Assembly: GCA_019044685.2 (NCBI GenBank)
Contig: JAGTXX020000012.1
Location: 1,426,001 to 1,490,000 of the forward strand
Direction of reading: 5' to 3'
Source: Nannochloris sp. 'desiccata'
Lineage: Eukaryota; Chlorophyta; Trebouxiophyceae; Chlorellales; Chlorellaceae
Length of the DNA: 64,000 nt
Shown here: piece after piece, positions 10,193 to 21,064 of the stretch
How positions within the stretch are numbered: position 1 is the stretch's first letter
Layout of the letters: each line of letters starts with the position of its first letter
Notes under the pieces: model-generated
Database searches by the model: none
What the model saw: only the letters and a program-made list of their open reading frames with translations
Told to the model about the DNA's origin: nothing
Program-made: the position numbers and the translations under genes

Positions 10193-12642
10193 ATGATTGG
10201 CATTGCAGTGCTGCTTCTGCTTTGCTCCACAGGTGAGGTCTCAAAATCCTTATTTTGATCATGGGTTGAACTTTTTTGGAACGACTATCAGCCAGCCGTC
10301 GTCAGATCTGCTTAAATATAGCTTCAACATTACAACAAAAGCCCGAATTTAGACCATAATATCCGAGAACCCAAAATATTCTTGCCTCCCTATAAAAACT
10401 CTCCTAATCAAATGTAACCTATCCCTAATAAATTGCAGGGTTTGCTGCTGCCGATCCTCGGCAGATTATTCTCGTATCTCCTCCTCCGCCCACTGGAATC
10501 GTTCCATCACCTCCTGGAGTGCCTGGGTCATTCTTCTCCCCTGGGCTTGACTTTAGCATCCTCATCCCCAGCTATACGCCACTTACATTTGGAGTCGGCC
10601 AACAACAACTTCTCTGCGCAGCCATTACCAATGGCTGGTCGATTGGTAAGAACAACCCTGGGGTAGCATGCAATGTAGGATTTGTCAGTATTTTCGATTC
10701 CACTAGAGTTCTTGTCTCTGGCATTGCTTATTTCACTTTTACCAGTGTACCGACGGCACAGGAACTCGCCACTACCACCTCTCTTCGAAATGCCAGGGTC
10801 CAAGACTTGACATTTAGCATTGACACCGTTCTAGGATCCTTTTTCCCTGGCTCTGTACCTAACTGCGGATGCAATGGGCGCAGTGTAGTCTCACAATTCA
10901 GCAGCACTGCCTTTAATTATAACCAGGTCGTTCTTGGAGTGCCTGGTCCTATGGTCTGCGGATCCCGTTTAATCTATACTGAAACCTTTGATGCCAATGC
11001 GTACTTAAACGTCGTTGGAATTGACGATGGAACAAACTCTGCTAACGCAAATCTTGGTAAATATTGTTCGAACCAAGGCGTCACTGGAGGTGTAGTTGGT
11101 ACTCCTACCTTAACTGGCCGTTGCCGCCAGTACGGTGTTATTACAAGAGATACCGTCTTCGTGGCTGCGACTGCATCTGCTAGTGTCACTGCAGGAAAAG
11201 TCTCGGCTATTGTTGTGACTAATCAAGGCACTGGGTACACTTCAAACACCTTCATCACCATCTCTCCACCCAGCGCGACAGTGGCGGCTACAGTGAGTAC
11301 ATCATTAATCAGTAACGTTCTCACTATCACCCCTAGCCCAACAACTAATGGACCGTACAATGGCAATGTTGTGCTTTCATCTTACACTGGCGCTACCTGC
11401 GTGTCTGCAAGTAACAGTCTCTGCAAAGGCACAGCATACACCGGAACTGCTATTGGCACAGTCACTGCTGGTGGATTTTTTTGTAATGCAGACGATTTTG
11501 CTCCTTCAGGCTTGCCTGTAAATGCTGCTGGTTCATTAGTTGCTGCAGTCACCGCCAACGTAGGGATCCAATGTGATGCTCCACCCACTATTGCATTGTC
11601 AGCTACCAATTTACAGCCTGCTGTCAGAGCCACTGCAACTCCCATTACCAATAACGGCGTTATTGGATCTATACTTGTGGCCAATCCAGGTTCTGGTTAT
11701 CTAACAACGCCCACTGTCACTATTTCCGCCCCGCCAACCGCCAATATTGGAAAGTTGTGCAGCCCAAACCCAATTGCAGGTCTTTCCGCGTTAATTGCAT
11801 ACGAATTACGGCTTCCAATAACCAGAACAGGTGTTTGTCAGCCTTTGGGCGTAGACACGTATGCAAAAACAGTGTGTTCAAGTCCTGCTGCTCCCGGTGG
11901 TGTCACCGGTCCATTGAATGTATACACGTGTAATGTTCAAAGCTCTTTCTTGGCTCAGCCAAGGGCTGCTGTGAGCAATGTTTGTGGTATTGTGCCACAA
12001 TCGTTTGGTGCTACTATATTTCCATCTCCCCCTCCGCCACGACCCCCACCAGCCTCACCGCCACCACCGCCACCACCACCATCACCGCCACCACCACCAT
12101 CACCGCCTGTTGCAAGCCCTCCGCCCACCCCAGCTCCCACTCCTTCTGCTAAGACTTGTCGCTGGGTTGGGAAATACAGAATTGAGTCGCTTGTTTGTCC
12201 TGGCAGGTATATAGCTTTCAGTAACGACCCTAAGAAGAACGGCTGCAAGAATTCAACACTTATGCTCCGTACAGCCAAGCAATCCACAGGAAGAAAGAAA
12301 ATTTGGCAACTAAACGCCAGTTATACCGTTGGACGGAACCCTATTGGCTCTAGTATTGTTGCTATTGGCCGTATTGAGGCCTGTCCCAACACAAAGCAGC
12401 CTAACTTGGGCGCAAATGAGCAAACCCCAAAGCCTCGTTTAGCTGGCAGCAGTTGGAAATTTAAAATTATTCCCATTGACGCAAATGGAGATTGCAATCA
12501 AGTCTACTTCCAGTTAACTGGGAAGAGTAAATATACTGGTAAATATGTTGCTCATAGTACTGAGTGCAACAATCAGGGTGCGTTTACCTGGGCTACAGGA
12601 AGTGGTAGTAATACGTTAAAGTGGAAATTGAAAAGGGTGTAA
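10193..12642 (+). CDS. Secreted Cys-rich protein with polyproline linker (HRGP-like), function unknown
   Basis: Two exons: 10193-10232, encoding only a signal-peptide core (MIGIAVLLLLCSTG), and 10439-12642; 747 residues. A hydrophobic leader, many cysteines and a long SPPPPP block (about residues 535-580) point to an extracellular or cell-wall glycoprotein of the hydroxyproline-rich type common in chlorophytes. The N-terminal region is beta-rich with two related repeats (VTNQGTGYTS...TISPP and VANPGSGYLTT...TISAPP). After the linker comes a separate Cys-rich domain of about 165 residues whose W-x-L / G-x-Y-x-A pattern suggests a beta-trefoil-like or other small beta fold. I recognise no catalytic motif. 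The first exon is needed because the downstream ATG-less frame has no other leader. Confidence 0.75.
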
Positions 12643-13055
12643 GTGAGCCCGTACGTTATTTATTGATGAACTATAGATCAAACGATAGATCAAACTAAAC
12701 GTACTGCGTTAATTAAACTGTAGAGTGAAATAGTATTTATGAACTGCCCCAGCACCCTGAAATTACTGACTGTTGATGTATCTTCTTTATGTTTAGAATT
12801 TTCTCTTTTTACGTGACCAATGCCTATTATGATTCTACGCCCATTTGCTTCTTCTTTCTGTTTATTTCTTCATTCTTTTCTGCTATATTATTTTCATGAA
12901 TAATCAAGTGAAATTCTTGTTGTATCGACATGTATTTGCTTAATTACAGACAAACACACAAAAGGAAACAAATATTTAAGAAAAACAAGCAGCTAAACGA
13001 AAACAAAAAGTTATGCGGGGGCGGTTCAAGAGTCCTTTTCTCTCTATATAATTTT
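12643..13055. other. Convergent intergenic region
   Basis: Tail-to-tail spacer. A plus-strand TGTAA overlaps the stop of the secreted-protein gene, and TTACA near 12944 gives a minus-strand TGTAA for coatomer alpha. A short direct repeat (GATAGATCAAAC-like, twice) lies near 12674-12698. Confidence 0.4.
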
Positions 13056-16000
13056 CTACCTCAACTGAGCGACACAATTAACAAGGCCAGAAGCTTCAGC
13101 ACCAATTTTCGACACCTCTCCTACAGGGCACACCTGTCCAGCACACTCTGGCTGGAACCGTGCCTTTGTAAAAGGATCCTCTACATATTTGTTACCTCTA
13201 TAAATGGGTGTAAAGGTAGAAGAACAGAGATCAAAGGGGTTGCGAGGATCATAATTGAGCTGTACCTCATCAACAGGGGACTTTTCACATGCAGCAAGAA
13301 CCTGTCGAGCTTGTGCGGCCATTCTCTCATCAGGATTCAATTCTAAAAGCCGACGGCAGAAAGTAGCACAGGTATTGAAGTTTTTCAACTTGAAGAATGT
13401 TGTCATGGCGCCACGAAGTGCAAGCGCCAAGTGAACACGCTGTAAACTGCATTGGGTGAAGTAGGCAGCGAGTTCTGCAGCACGAGTAGGATCATCTTTT
13501 GCTTCTCTACGTTTTAATTCACACCTCAGAGCGATATTATAATCTCTAGCAATGGTCAACAGTTCTCGAACCTCGTCTGCTTCTTTCCTAGAATCAACCA
13601 CCAGCAACGGAATGGTTAAGATAATAGAAGTAAACATTTTTAATGCATCAGCAAATTTACCCTCAGTAACCAGTCGGTATGATCTCGCCAATTTTTCTTC
13701 AAGAGCTGCCACAGTATAAGCCAAAGCAGGCGCAGCAGGCTCTTGTGTTGCCGCATCAGGGTCCCAATTTCTATCGAGACAAAAAGTAATTGAACGTTGA
13801 GTTGGAAGCATGGGAACAGTTGCATGGCTACCCTGGTACAATTCCAAGAAATATGGCTTTAAAGGAGCAAATTCTGTGATGCCAGCTTGACGAGCAAGAA
13901 GACGCATTGCTGTGTCGAATGCACCAGCAGCGGCCTGGTCGGCAGCAAGCTGGCATTTGGTAGCCCATCGATTGGCAGCAGAAACGCCAGGTGTGGGTGC
14001 CACAAACATTTCACTAGCACCAGGACCTGCCATAGTAGGCTCAGCGGCAGCGAGAGCTTCAGGGGGGAGCTCCAAGTCTTCCATATCCCACCCGCCATCA
14101 CTCCCACCAGCATCAACATCACCCCCACCTAGACCATCTCCACCAAATGCATCATCAAATCCACCTTCATCTCCACCATCAAGACCCAAATCATCTTCTT
14201 CTCCCCATGCTCCAGCAGCAGCTGAAAGGTCGAGCTCTTCCACCGCAGCAGCAGCGGCAGCTGCACCACCACTCTTGGCTCGCTCTGCGTCTTTAAGAGC
14301 CAGAGACTCAAAGAATCCTTTGGAGACAGTCAACAAAGGCCAGTTGTCTTCCCTCATGATAGGAGCAGGAGGTAATAACAGTGTAGAAGAACCAGGAGCA
14401 GGCAAAGCGGGTACCTCAGCATCAGCTTCTCTCAGCTCTGCCTCCAAAACAGCAGCCTCCTCACCAAGCCCATGTGTCGCAGCAGTGATATACGCTAGAG
14501 ATACTTGCCCACTTTCTTTTAAAACACGCACTCTTTCCTTCACATCCCCCAAAAATAAAGCATTATGGAAGGTCGACATAACATCTCCTCTCATGTCGGC
14601 AATCTTCAACATTTTAGATAATTTCTCTAAATTACCAGTAATGAGGTATAGGAATGACAATCTCTCGAAGTTTTTGGTTTTTTGGTACGAAAACTCGACA
14701 ATTTGATAATTTCCTTGACGCAAGGCCTCAACACCCAATCGGTACCAAGTATCCTTGTCATCAAGTTCCTGAGCAGATTGTAAAGCGACTTCAATATTAC
14801 CACATTCAACAGCAAGGTTGAAACGCATACGTTCGTCACGCACGAAATGCAAAGCCACTTCTGGGTAGCCCTTTTCTTGTAAGTATGCAATAATTGCTTG
14901 TCCACATAATTGACCGGCACGGATCATGCCGAGCACTGCATCATACCGCCTTTCACTTAATGCCAATTTGAAAGTATATTCTGACGTATCAATCTGTAAT
15001 GCACGGGGTTTTGCTTCACGATCTAAACAGAACACAGTGCCTGCATGGACGCGGGTCAAGTAGACCGGTGCGTCCAAAGTTCTAACAACTCCAGCATCTC
15101 CATTAGGCAAACAGTATTTAATGTGATTCAGCGTAGTGTACACTAATACACCAGCATCATCCCACGCAGCACTCTTAATACGGATAGTTTCGTGAACAGT
15201 CACTGCATTTCCAAGTTTTTTATCAGCAACAACGATAGCGTGTTTGCTTAATAAAGCAACCCGTTCCATATCTCCACTCCAGACAGCGTATTTGATAGGA
15301 GGAGTAGATACCTCAGCCGCGACAGTACGTTGCTGAACATCAAACAATGCTATTTTATCTTCAGACCGGACGAGCAACATACCCGTACCGGCATAGAAAA
15401 TGCCTTCGGTGGTAGGAAGAGGGGAAGGTACCTTTTTGGTCACATCTCCTCGCAAATCACGGACAATGATAGTATTTGATGATTTATCCAATACCGCGAA
15501 TCTATTACGTGCAATGAACACAGCTGCAGCACCAGCACCACGTTTTGCATCGGCCACCGGAGCGCTGCCATCTCTAGGCAACGTATACAACTCCCACGTG
15601 CCACCATCGACATCAGTTTGCACCAAGACTGCATTTTCAGCAGGGTTGTACGATAAAGCACGAGGTCCTTGATTGTACAGTGCAGAAGGATTACGGCGAA
15701 TCGCAGCTAGGGGATTATCTCTTTGTGTACTGTAATCATAAGATCGAATATACCTATCTTTAATATAGTACAGAGAAGTACCGTGAGTGGCATATGCAGG
15801 ACGTTCACGCTCTAATTTAAACACAATCATACCAGAATCGTGTCCAGCTGCGAGTAAATTGATTTCTGGGTGAGCACATAAAATCCAGAATCTGTCGTGC
15901 TCACGTCGGAATGTCTGTACACCAACACGTTTACTCATATCCCATACTCGCAGCGACTTATCTTCAGAGTCAGAGACGATAAGATCTTGTTTAGGATGGA

Positions 16001-17095
16001 AAAGAACGCAAGAAACGTTGTTTACGTGCCCGCGGAGGGTATCTACCTCCCATGCTTTGGTGTCATTCATACGCCAGAGTTTTACTTGACGATCATCAGC
16101 TCCAGAGACGATCAAAGGTAAAGAAGGATGGAAAGATGCCCAATTCACACCACGGTCGTGTCCTTCTAATACATACTTCACTATTGCATCACCACCACCG
16201 AAAATATCAGAATTCATTTGAGACATACGAAGGTCATCACCACCACCGCCCCCGGCACCAGGACCAGCGACATTTTTCTTACGTAAGCCACCAATATCCC
16301 AGACTCTGACTGTTTGATCAAGAGAAGCAGATACCACAAGGTCTTCCTTAGGGTGGAATTGGGCGCACATGACGTAATGATTGTGACCAGTAAGTACTGC
16401 AATACAATTACGAGACTGCCAATTCCAAACACGAATGGTCTGATCATCTGATGCACTGACAATCCAGGGGTATTCATGGTGGAATTGTACGGTACGGATG
16501 TAATCCAAATGCCCTAGAAGCGTGAATAAACAACGGCGTTGTTTGTAGTTCCATACTTTGATTTTGTAGTCATCGCCGCCAGAGACAAAGAGAGGCTGGG
16601 TGGGATGGAAATGGACACCACGCACAGGGCCATCGTGCTCATCGAAACGATCAATCAATGTACCCATCCTGTAATCCCATAACTGCAGAACAGAAGAGGA
16701 ATAAAGAAGGGAGAACAAGATGTTACACAACAAGTTTGTTGTTGACAAAAATTGAATTCGCTTCTCAGTAAGAAGAGGTAAAATCTGTCTAGCAAAGCCT
16801 ATTCTGGCATCCAGCCCCCTCAAAAACCGCATAATCCTTATCACTATGTAACCGCTTGTGCTCTAGACGAGCTCCTTACCTGGATCACCCCGCTGTGCAA
16901 TGAAGCCAAGATCCATGGACGCTTGGGATGGAAGCTCAATCCCTTGCATCTATTTGATTTGGTTTCAAATTTAGTCAACTGCAAAGTAGAGGGTCGAGGA
17001 AACGTGAGATGATATCACTTTGGTCTCATCAGCGTGTTGCAATATTCTTCTGTGCTACATTTTAACCGCTGATCACCAAGTGAAACACCTACCAT
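13056..17095 (-). CDS. COPA: Coatomer subunit alpha (COPI)
   Basis: Three coding exons: 17093-17095 (the ATG alone), 16880-16978 and 13056-16682; 1242 residues, matching the usual length of about 1220. Alpha-COP is the large WD40 subunit of the COPI coat for Golgi-to-ER retrieval. Exon 2 encodes [20 protein letters not shown], the invariant N-terminus of the family, and ends in GVIQ; exon 3 resumes with [13 protein letters not shown]. Six to seven WD40 repeats cover residues 1-330 ([34 protein letters not shown]), then the coatomer WD-associated region and the C-terminal alpha-COP domain that binds epsilon-COP. An acidic, Gly-rich linker sits near residues 830-920. The start codon is followed directly by GTAGGT. 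Confidence 0.96.
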
Positions 17096-17475
17096 CGTGG
17101 CAATATGTTATCAAACCAAATCTGCTGCTGTATATCAAGCGCCTGGGGCGCAAACGTGTTCCTTAAAAAACAAGAACTGAAACTGATAATCAGTTGTTTA
17201 ATTATTTATTGTCTCAAGCCTTGCGAAGAGTGGCACCGCTCGATATTTTTTATAACGCAGATGCAATCAAGTGAAAAATTTGTAGCGAGCTGTGATGAAG
17301 TTGAAGTCATGCAAGAGTTTGGCTTCAAGCACAAGTTGTGAGCAGGCTCAGCATTCAGGCCGAGCATCGGCCAAGACGAAGGCCCTATAAATTGCCATGC
17401 CAGGCGCTTGCAGGCCATTTTCTAGGTTGATGATGGTGCTATAGATTCATACGCATCAAGAGCAGGGCAAGAACG
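17096..17475. promoter_or_regulatory. Divergent promoter region, COPA / unknown gene
   Basis: On the plus strand a TATAAA lies at 17386-17391, 85 bp before the downstream ATG. Fourteen bases upstream of it is an inverted repeat GGCCGA-GCA-TCGGCC (17358-17372). These may form the core promoter and a factor site for the plus-strand gene. The COPA side shows no clear element. Confidence 0.35.
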
Positions 17476-18686
17476 ATGAAGAAACGCAAGGTGAACTGCT
17501 AGCTCCCAACCTTTCAGGAAACATGTTTGCAAGCCCTCTTTTCGGCAATAGTCTTACATTCTGTGCTTTTCTTTGCAGTTTCTAGTGCCGAGACAAGCTG
17601 CAGATGCTGGTGGGAGCAACGTAAAATCTCCTGCGGCTGTTGAGGCAGCAGCAGCAGCTCCTCCTCCTCCTGAAACCATCTTCAAGCGTTCCAAGCCTGC
17701 ACTGCAACTTTTCCGTCCAGGAGCTATTACTGCAGATAAACCCAGAAAAAGCCTGATCGAGAAGACTTCTATAAATGACAAAACTGAAGCAAAAGACGCT
17801 GCGCCTGAGACCACCATTACCAAAGCAAAAGAAGCAAAAACCTTGCTGTCGAGAAACCTCTCGTCTTGCCCTCCTGCTCCTCTTCCTGTTGCTGCAGCAG
17901 ATGCTAGTGCCGTAGCCCCAGCAGCACGAGTTCAGCGCAGAGCTTTCAGAATTCCTACACTCCCTCCTGATGCCCTTCCTTCTTTATCAGCTCTTCTGCT
18001 ATTTGAGAACCTCTCAATTTCCTGTTTGCTCGCTCGTAAGTCTTGGGTGGTGTGCTTCCTTTCTTCTTTAATCCTTTCCTGACCTTGAGCCTTCCTCTCT
18101 TCCTAAACCTTCTATAGGTACCATTCAGAAAGCTCCAGTACCTGACGATGGTTCTCTTTTCCCCAAGCTTGCCTCTTTCGAGTCTGAAGCCCTTTCCCAA
18201 GCTGCTGCAGAACTATTGGATGGCATCCTTCCAAGCTATTATGAAGTCGAACAAAAGGAGAATGAAGCTTTGTATGGTGTGATTTTTGGACTTCCTTCTG
18301 ATAAGACACTGCGTACATACTCCCAGGTGGTCATGGATCCTGTTCCTCGGTTCCAAGAAAAAGAAAGCCATTCTTATTCTGCTCCAATTCCTCTCCTAGG
18401 AGCTGCTGTTCCCAAGAAGAAGTCAGTTCTTGAAGAACAAGGAAACATTGCTGCTGCTGCTGCTGCTGCTGCTAAAAATACCACCAGAACCGCCCAGGTT
18501 TTTCAGGTTCCTGCGTACTCTGACTCTCAAGGTGCGAGTATTATTTCTTCTGCTGTATGGGTGCCAACTCCAGGAGGAGGGGGAGGTAAAGAAAACAACT
18601 TTCTTTCTGAAGCGAGGCTGCGACGCAGTCTTGCTGAAGACACAGAAATTCCACTTTCTTTCTTAAAATCATTGGTATTCCCCTAG
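17476..18686 (+). CDS. Unrecognised Ala/Pro-rich protein
   Basis: Three exons: 17476-17490 (only five codons, MKKRK), 17579-18035 and 18118-18686; 346 residues. The first exon ends at a GTGAAC donor and rejoins at FLVPRQAADAGG, giving a basic start. Residues 20-150 are Ala/Pro-rich and probably disordered. A better-conserved looking stretch around residues 165-235 (ELLDGILPSYYEVEQ, ALYGVIFGLPSDKT) may be a short helical domain. A run of eight alanines comes from a GCT repeat near 18450. I recognise no family and no targeting signal. The splice model rests on frame continuity and standard GT-AG signals only. Confidence 0.6.
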
Positions 18687-18907
18687 TATCTTTCTAACTA
18701 ACCGATACAGGTTACAGTAACAAAGTGCAGAGAATTCATAACATTTAAAATTCACAACATTTAAAATTAGAAAGAGAAGAACCAACATAGAAAAAGCATT
18801 TAAGAAATAAAAAAAAAACAATCGTCTCAGAAAATGAAATGTAAAAAATTGGGTCTCATAACAGCCTACACAATATCACTCCACTCATATTCACTACTCA
18901 AGCAAGT
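18687..18907. other. Short convergent spacer
   Basis: Tail-to-tail spacer with a tandem pair of AACATTTAAAATT (near 18740 and 18755) and a minus-strand TGTAA (TTACA near 18711) that could serve the Psb27-like gene. Confidence 0.35.
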
Positions 18908-19606
18908 TTACTTTCCTTCTTCAATCAGTCTCAAGGCATCAGTGATATCCCCTTCTACCTTTGCAACTTTATTTTTAGGGAAAGGTGCGTATCCATTGAA
19001 CGCCAAATGCCCTTGTACTTGATCTACAGCAATGTAAAATTTGCGCGCACTGAGTGTACGTGCACTACCCCCACGTGCGTATTTAGACACCCATTCTTGT
19101 CCTTCTTTCTTTAAGACTTTGACTAAAGCAGGACGGGAGTCATCATCAACTTCTCCTTTTATGTATTTCAAAGTTGACTCAGCAACGGCAGCAGTATCTT
19201 TAGCATATTGAGAACCGAGGTTGGATACAGGTACGTTGGTTGCTTTCACACCAATCTTAGCACCGTTCTGTTGGGCCGCATCGTAGCTCCCAAGTTTACC
19301 TTGGCCGAGCTCGCGAGCGAGTAGCTGAGTGCGGCATTCAGTACCGGCTTCACCCAAGGGGCAAGATCCTATAGCAGAAGATTCGCCATCCCAGTATGCT
19401 TGAGCTGGTAAAGCGAGAAGCTGGAGAGCTGCGGCGGTAGCTGCTAGTTGTCTACCAAGGGTGGCAACTTTTTCAGAAGAGGTGTTGGAAGTGGGGCGGC
19501 TAAAAGCCACACATTGAATGACGGTTAAACCACGGGTGTGAGCAGGAGCTGTGTTTGATATGATGGATGATTTCTGCGTGATAGCAGTTCCACGAATCGT
19601 GTTCAT
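18908..19606 (-). CDS. Thylakoid-lumen Psb27-like protein
   Basis: Single exon, 232 residues. The N-terminus is a plastid transit peptide followed by a hydrophobic lumen signal ending in LPAQA, a typical cleavage site before YWDGES. The C-terminal 110 residues resemble Psb27, the lumen factor for photosystem II assembly and repair: YAKDTAAVAESTLKYI, EGQEWVSKYARGG, then ARKFYIAVDQVQGHLAFNG and a final helix ending in IEEGK, in the same order as cyanobacterial Psb27. Between the leader and this domain are about 60 residues with two cysteines (SCPLGEAGTEC) that ordinary Psb27 lacks. Assignment is by eye from memory of the family; an unrelated lumen protein with a similar helix bundle is possible. 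Confidence 0.6.
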   Translation of the reverse strand: MNTIRGTAITQKSSIISNTAPAHTRGLTVIQCVAFSRPTSNTSSEKVATLGRQLAATAAALQLLALPAQAYWDGESSAIGSCPLGEAGTECRTQLLARELGQGKLGSYDAAQQNGAKIGVKATNVPVSNLGSQYAKDTAAVAESTLKYIKGEVDDDSRPALVKVLKKEGQEWVSKYARGGSARTLSARKFYIAVDQVQGHLAFNGYAPFPKNKVAKVEGDITDALRLIEEGK

Positions 19607-19974
19607 TTTGCCAATGATTTCAACAGAATATAGAATTTAAGCTGCGGTTGGAATTAAAAGTAATCACCAAGTTTGACAAGAAGAAATTAGCTGAAAAGCG
19701 CTCGCTATCGCTGAAATTTGGAAAGTCTAGAGTATGATTTATGTGATGTATGGAGAATTAGAGCTTGATGTAGGCTAATTGAGCACGAAGCTAGCCTTAT
19801 AATTATTGCTTTTCTGTGCTGGGACTAAGGGGCTCGCACAGCACCCACATCAATTTCTTCGCTTAAAGGCCCTTGTTTGCTACGCTAAACTTTTAGAAGT
19901 ACATATTCTAGATTATTCAGGTTGTGAGCATCCCGTTCCTTTGGTGATAAATAGCTTTAAGTGATCCAAATAAA
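19607..19974. promoter_or_regulatory. Divergent promoter region, Psb27-like / UBE2K-type E2
   Basis: Head-to-head spacer of 368 bp. No TATA box or repeat stood out on either strand. Confidence 0.35.
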
Positions 19975-20790
19975 ATGCTCGATTTAGGTCGCGTCCAGGT
20001 AAGCGACACATGCACTTTTCCTTGCAACCTTGTACATGCATTGATATCGGGCTCGTGTATTGCAGAAAGAGATTCGTGACATCGAGCGCGACAAAGCCTC
20101 AGGAGTTACGATCGAGATCAAGAAGCAGAATTCCATGCAGTATTTATTAGGCTGCCTTCCAGGTATCGTTTGCTGTCTTTATATATCCATGCTTAATATG
20201 CATTAGCTCGTGATATCATTGCTCTAGTTGCTCAATCATATTGCTCCTTCCAAATTTGAAATATTACTAAACTCATTTTTCACCTCACCCAACTCACCGA
20301 CCACTACGCAATTCTCTCTGCAGGCCCCAAGGACACACCCTACGACGGGGGCATCTATTACGTCGACATAGAACTTGATGATCAGTACCCTTTCGTCCCA
20401 CCTAAAATGCGTTTCATTACTAAAGTCTGGCACCCAAATATCAGTTCCGCTAATGGCGCCATTTGCCTCGATATTCTCAAAGATCAATGGAGCCCTGCTC
20501 TGACTCTTAAAACAGCTCTATTGAGTTTGCAAGCGCTCTTATCGTCCCCTCAACCAGATGACCCACAAGATGCCGTTGTAGCGAGGCAGTATTTAGGCAA
20601 CTTAAGGGAATTTGAACAAACTGCGAAACAGTGGACTGAGGCCTATGCTCACGGAAATCAAGTCATGTCAAAGGCTGATAAAGTGAAAAGGATAATAGAA
20701 ATGGGGTTTCCCGAAGACGCAGCGGCACATGCATTAGAAAAGACGAATGGAGATGAAAATGCAGCTATGGAAATGCTCCTAGGGGCGTAG
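19975..20790 (+). CDS. UBC27: Ubiquitin-conjugating enzyme E2 with UBA domain (UBE2K/UBC27 type)
   Basis: Three exons: 19975-19998, 20066-20162 and 20324-20790; 195 residues. This E2 class has a UBC fold plus C-terminal UBA domain and builds K48-linked ubiquitin chains; human UBE2K and plant UBC27 are the reference members. The sequence shows the [17 protein letters not shown] strand region, the HPN triad (HPNIS), catalytic Cys near residue 88 (GAICLDIL), QWSPALTL, and a UBA domain ([17 protein letters not shown]) over the last 40 residues. Length matches the family (about 195-200). A plus-strand TGTAA at 20804-20808 lies just past the stop. Confidence 0.95.
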
Positions 20791-21064
20791 AGGAAGTACA
20801 ATTTGTAAAACCTAATTAAGCAAGCTTCGCCTGTTGCCATTTTGGCTTTTCTTCTGTTTTCAATTCATTTCTTTCGTCCTGATAGTTCTTCTGATGCTAC
20901 ATACATACTTTTCTGCTTAATAAATCAATGAAATTGTATGGAAAGGGTTGTTATTAAGATGTTAGAAAATTAGAGAACGAAGGCCTAGTAATAGAAAAAT
21001 TAATTGCGCCGGGAGACGGCGCCCATTATTAATATTCTAGTTTTATTTTAAAGTACAAGAAAAA
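20791..21064. other. Convergent intergenic region
   Basis: Tail-to-tail spacer of 274 bp between the E2 and the acid phosphatase. TGTAA for the E2 at 20804-20808; none found for the phosphatase. Confidence 0.4.
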
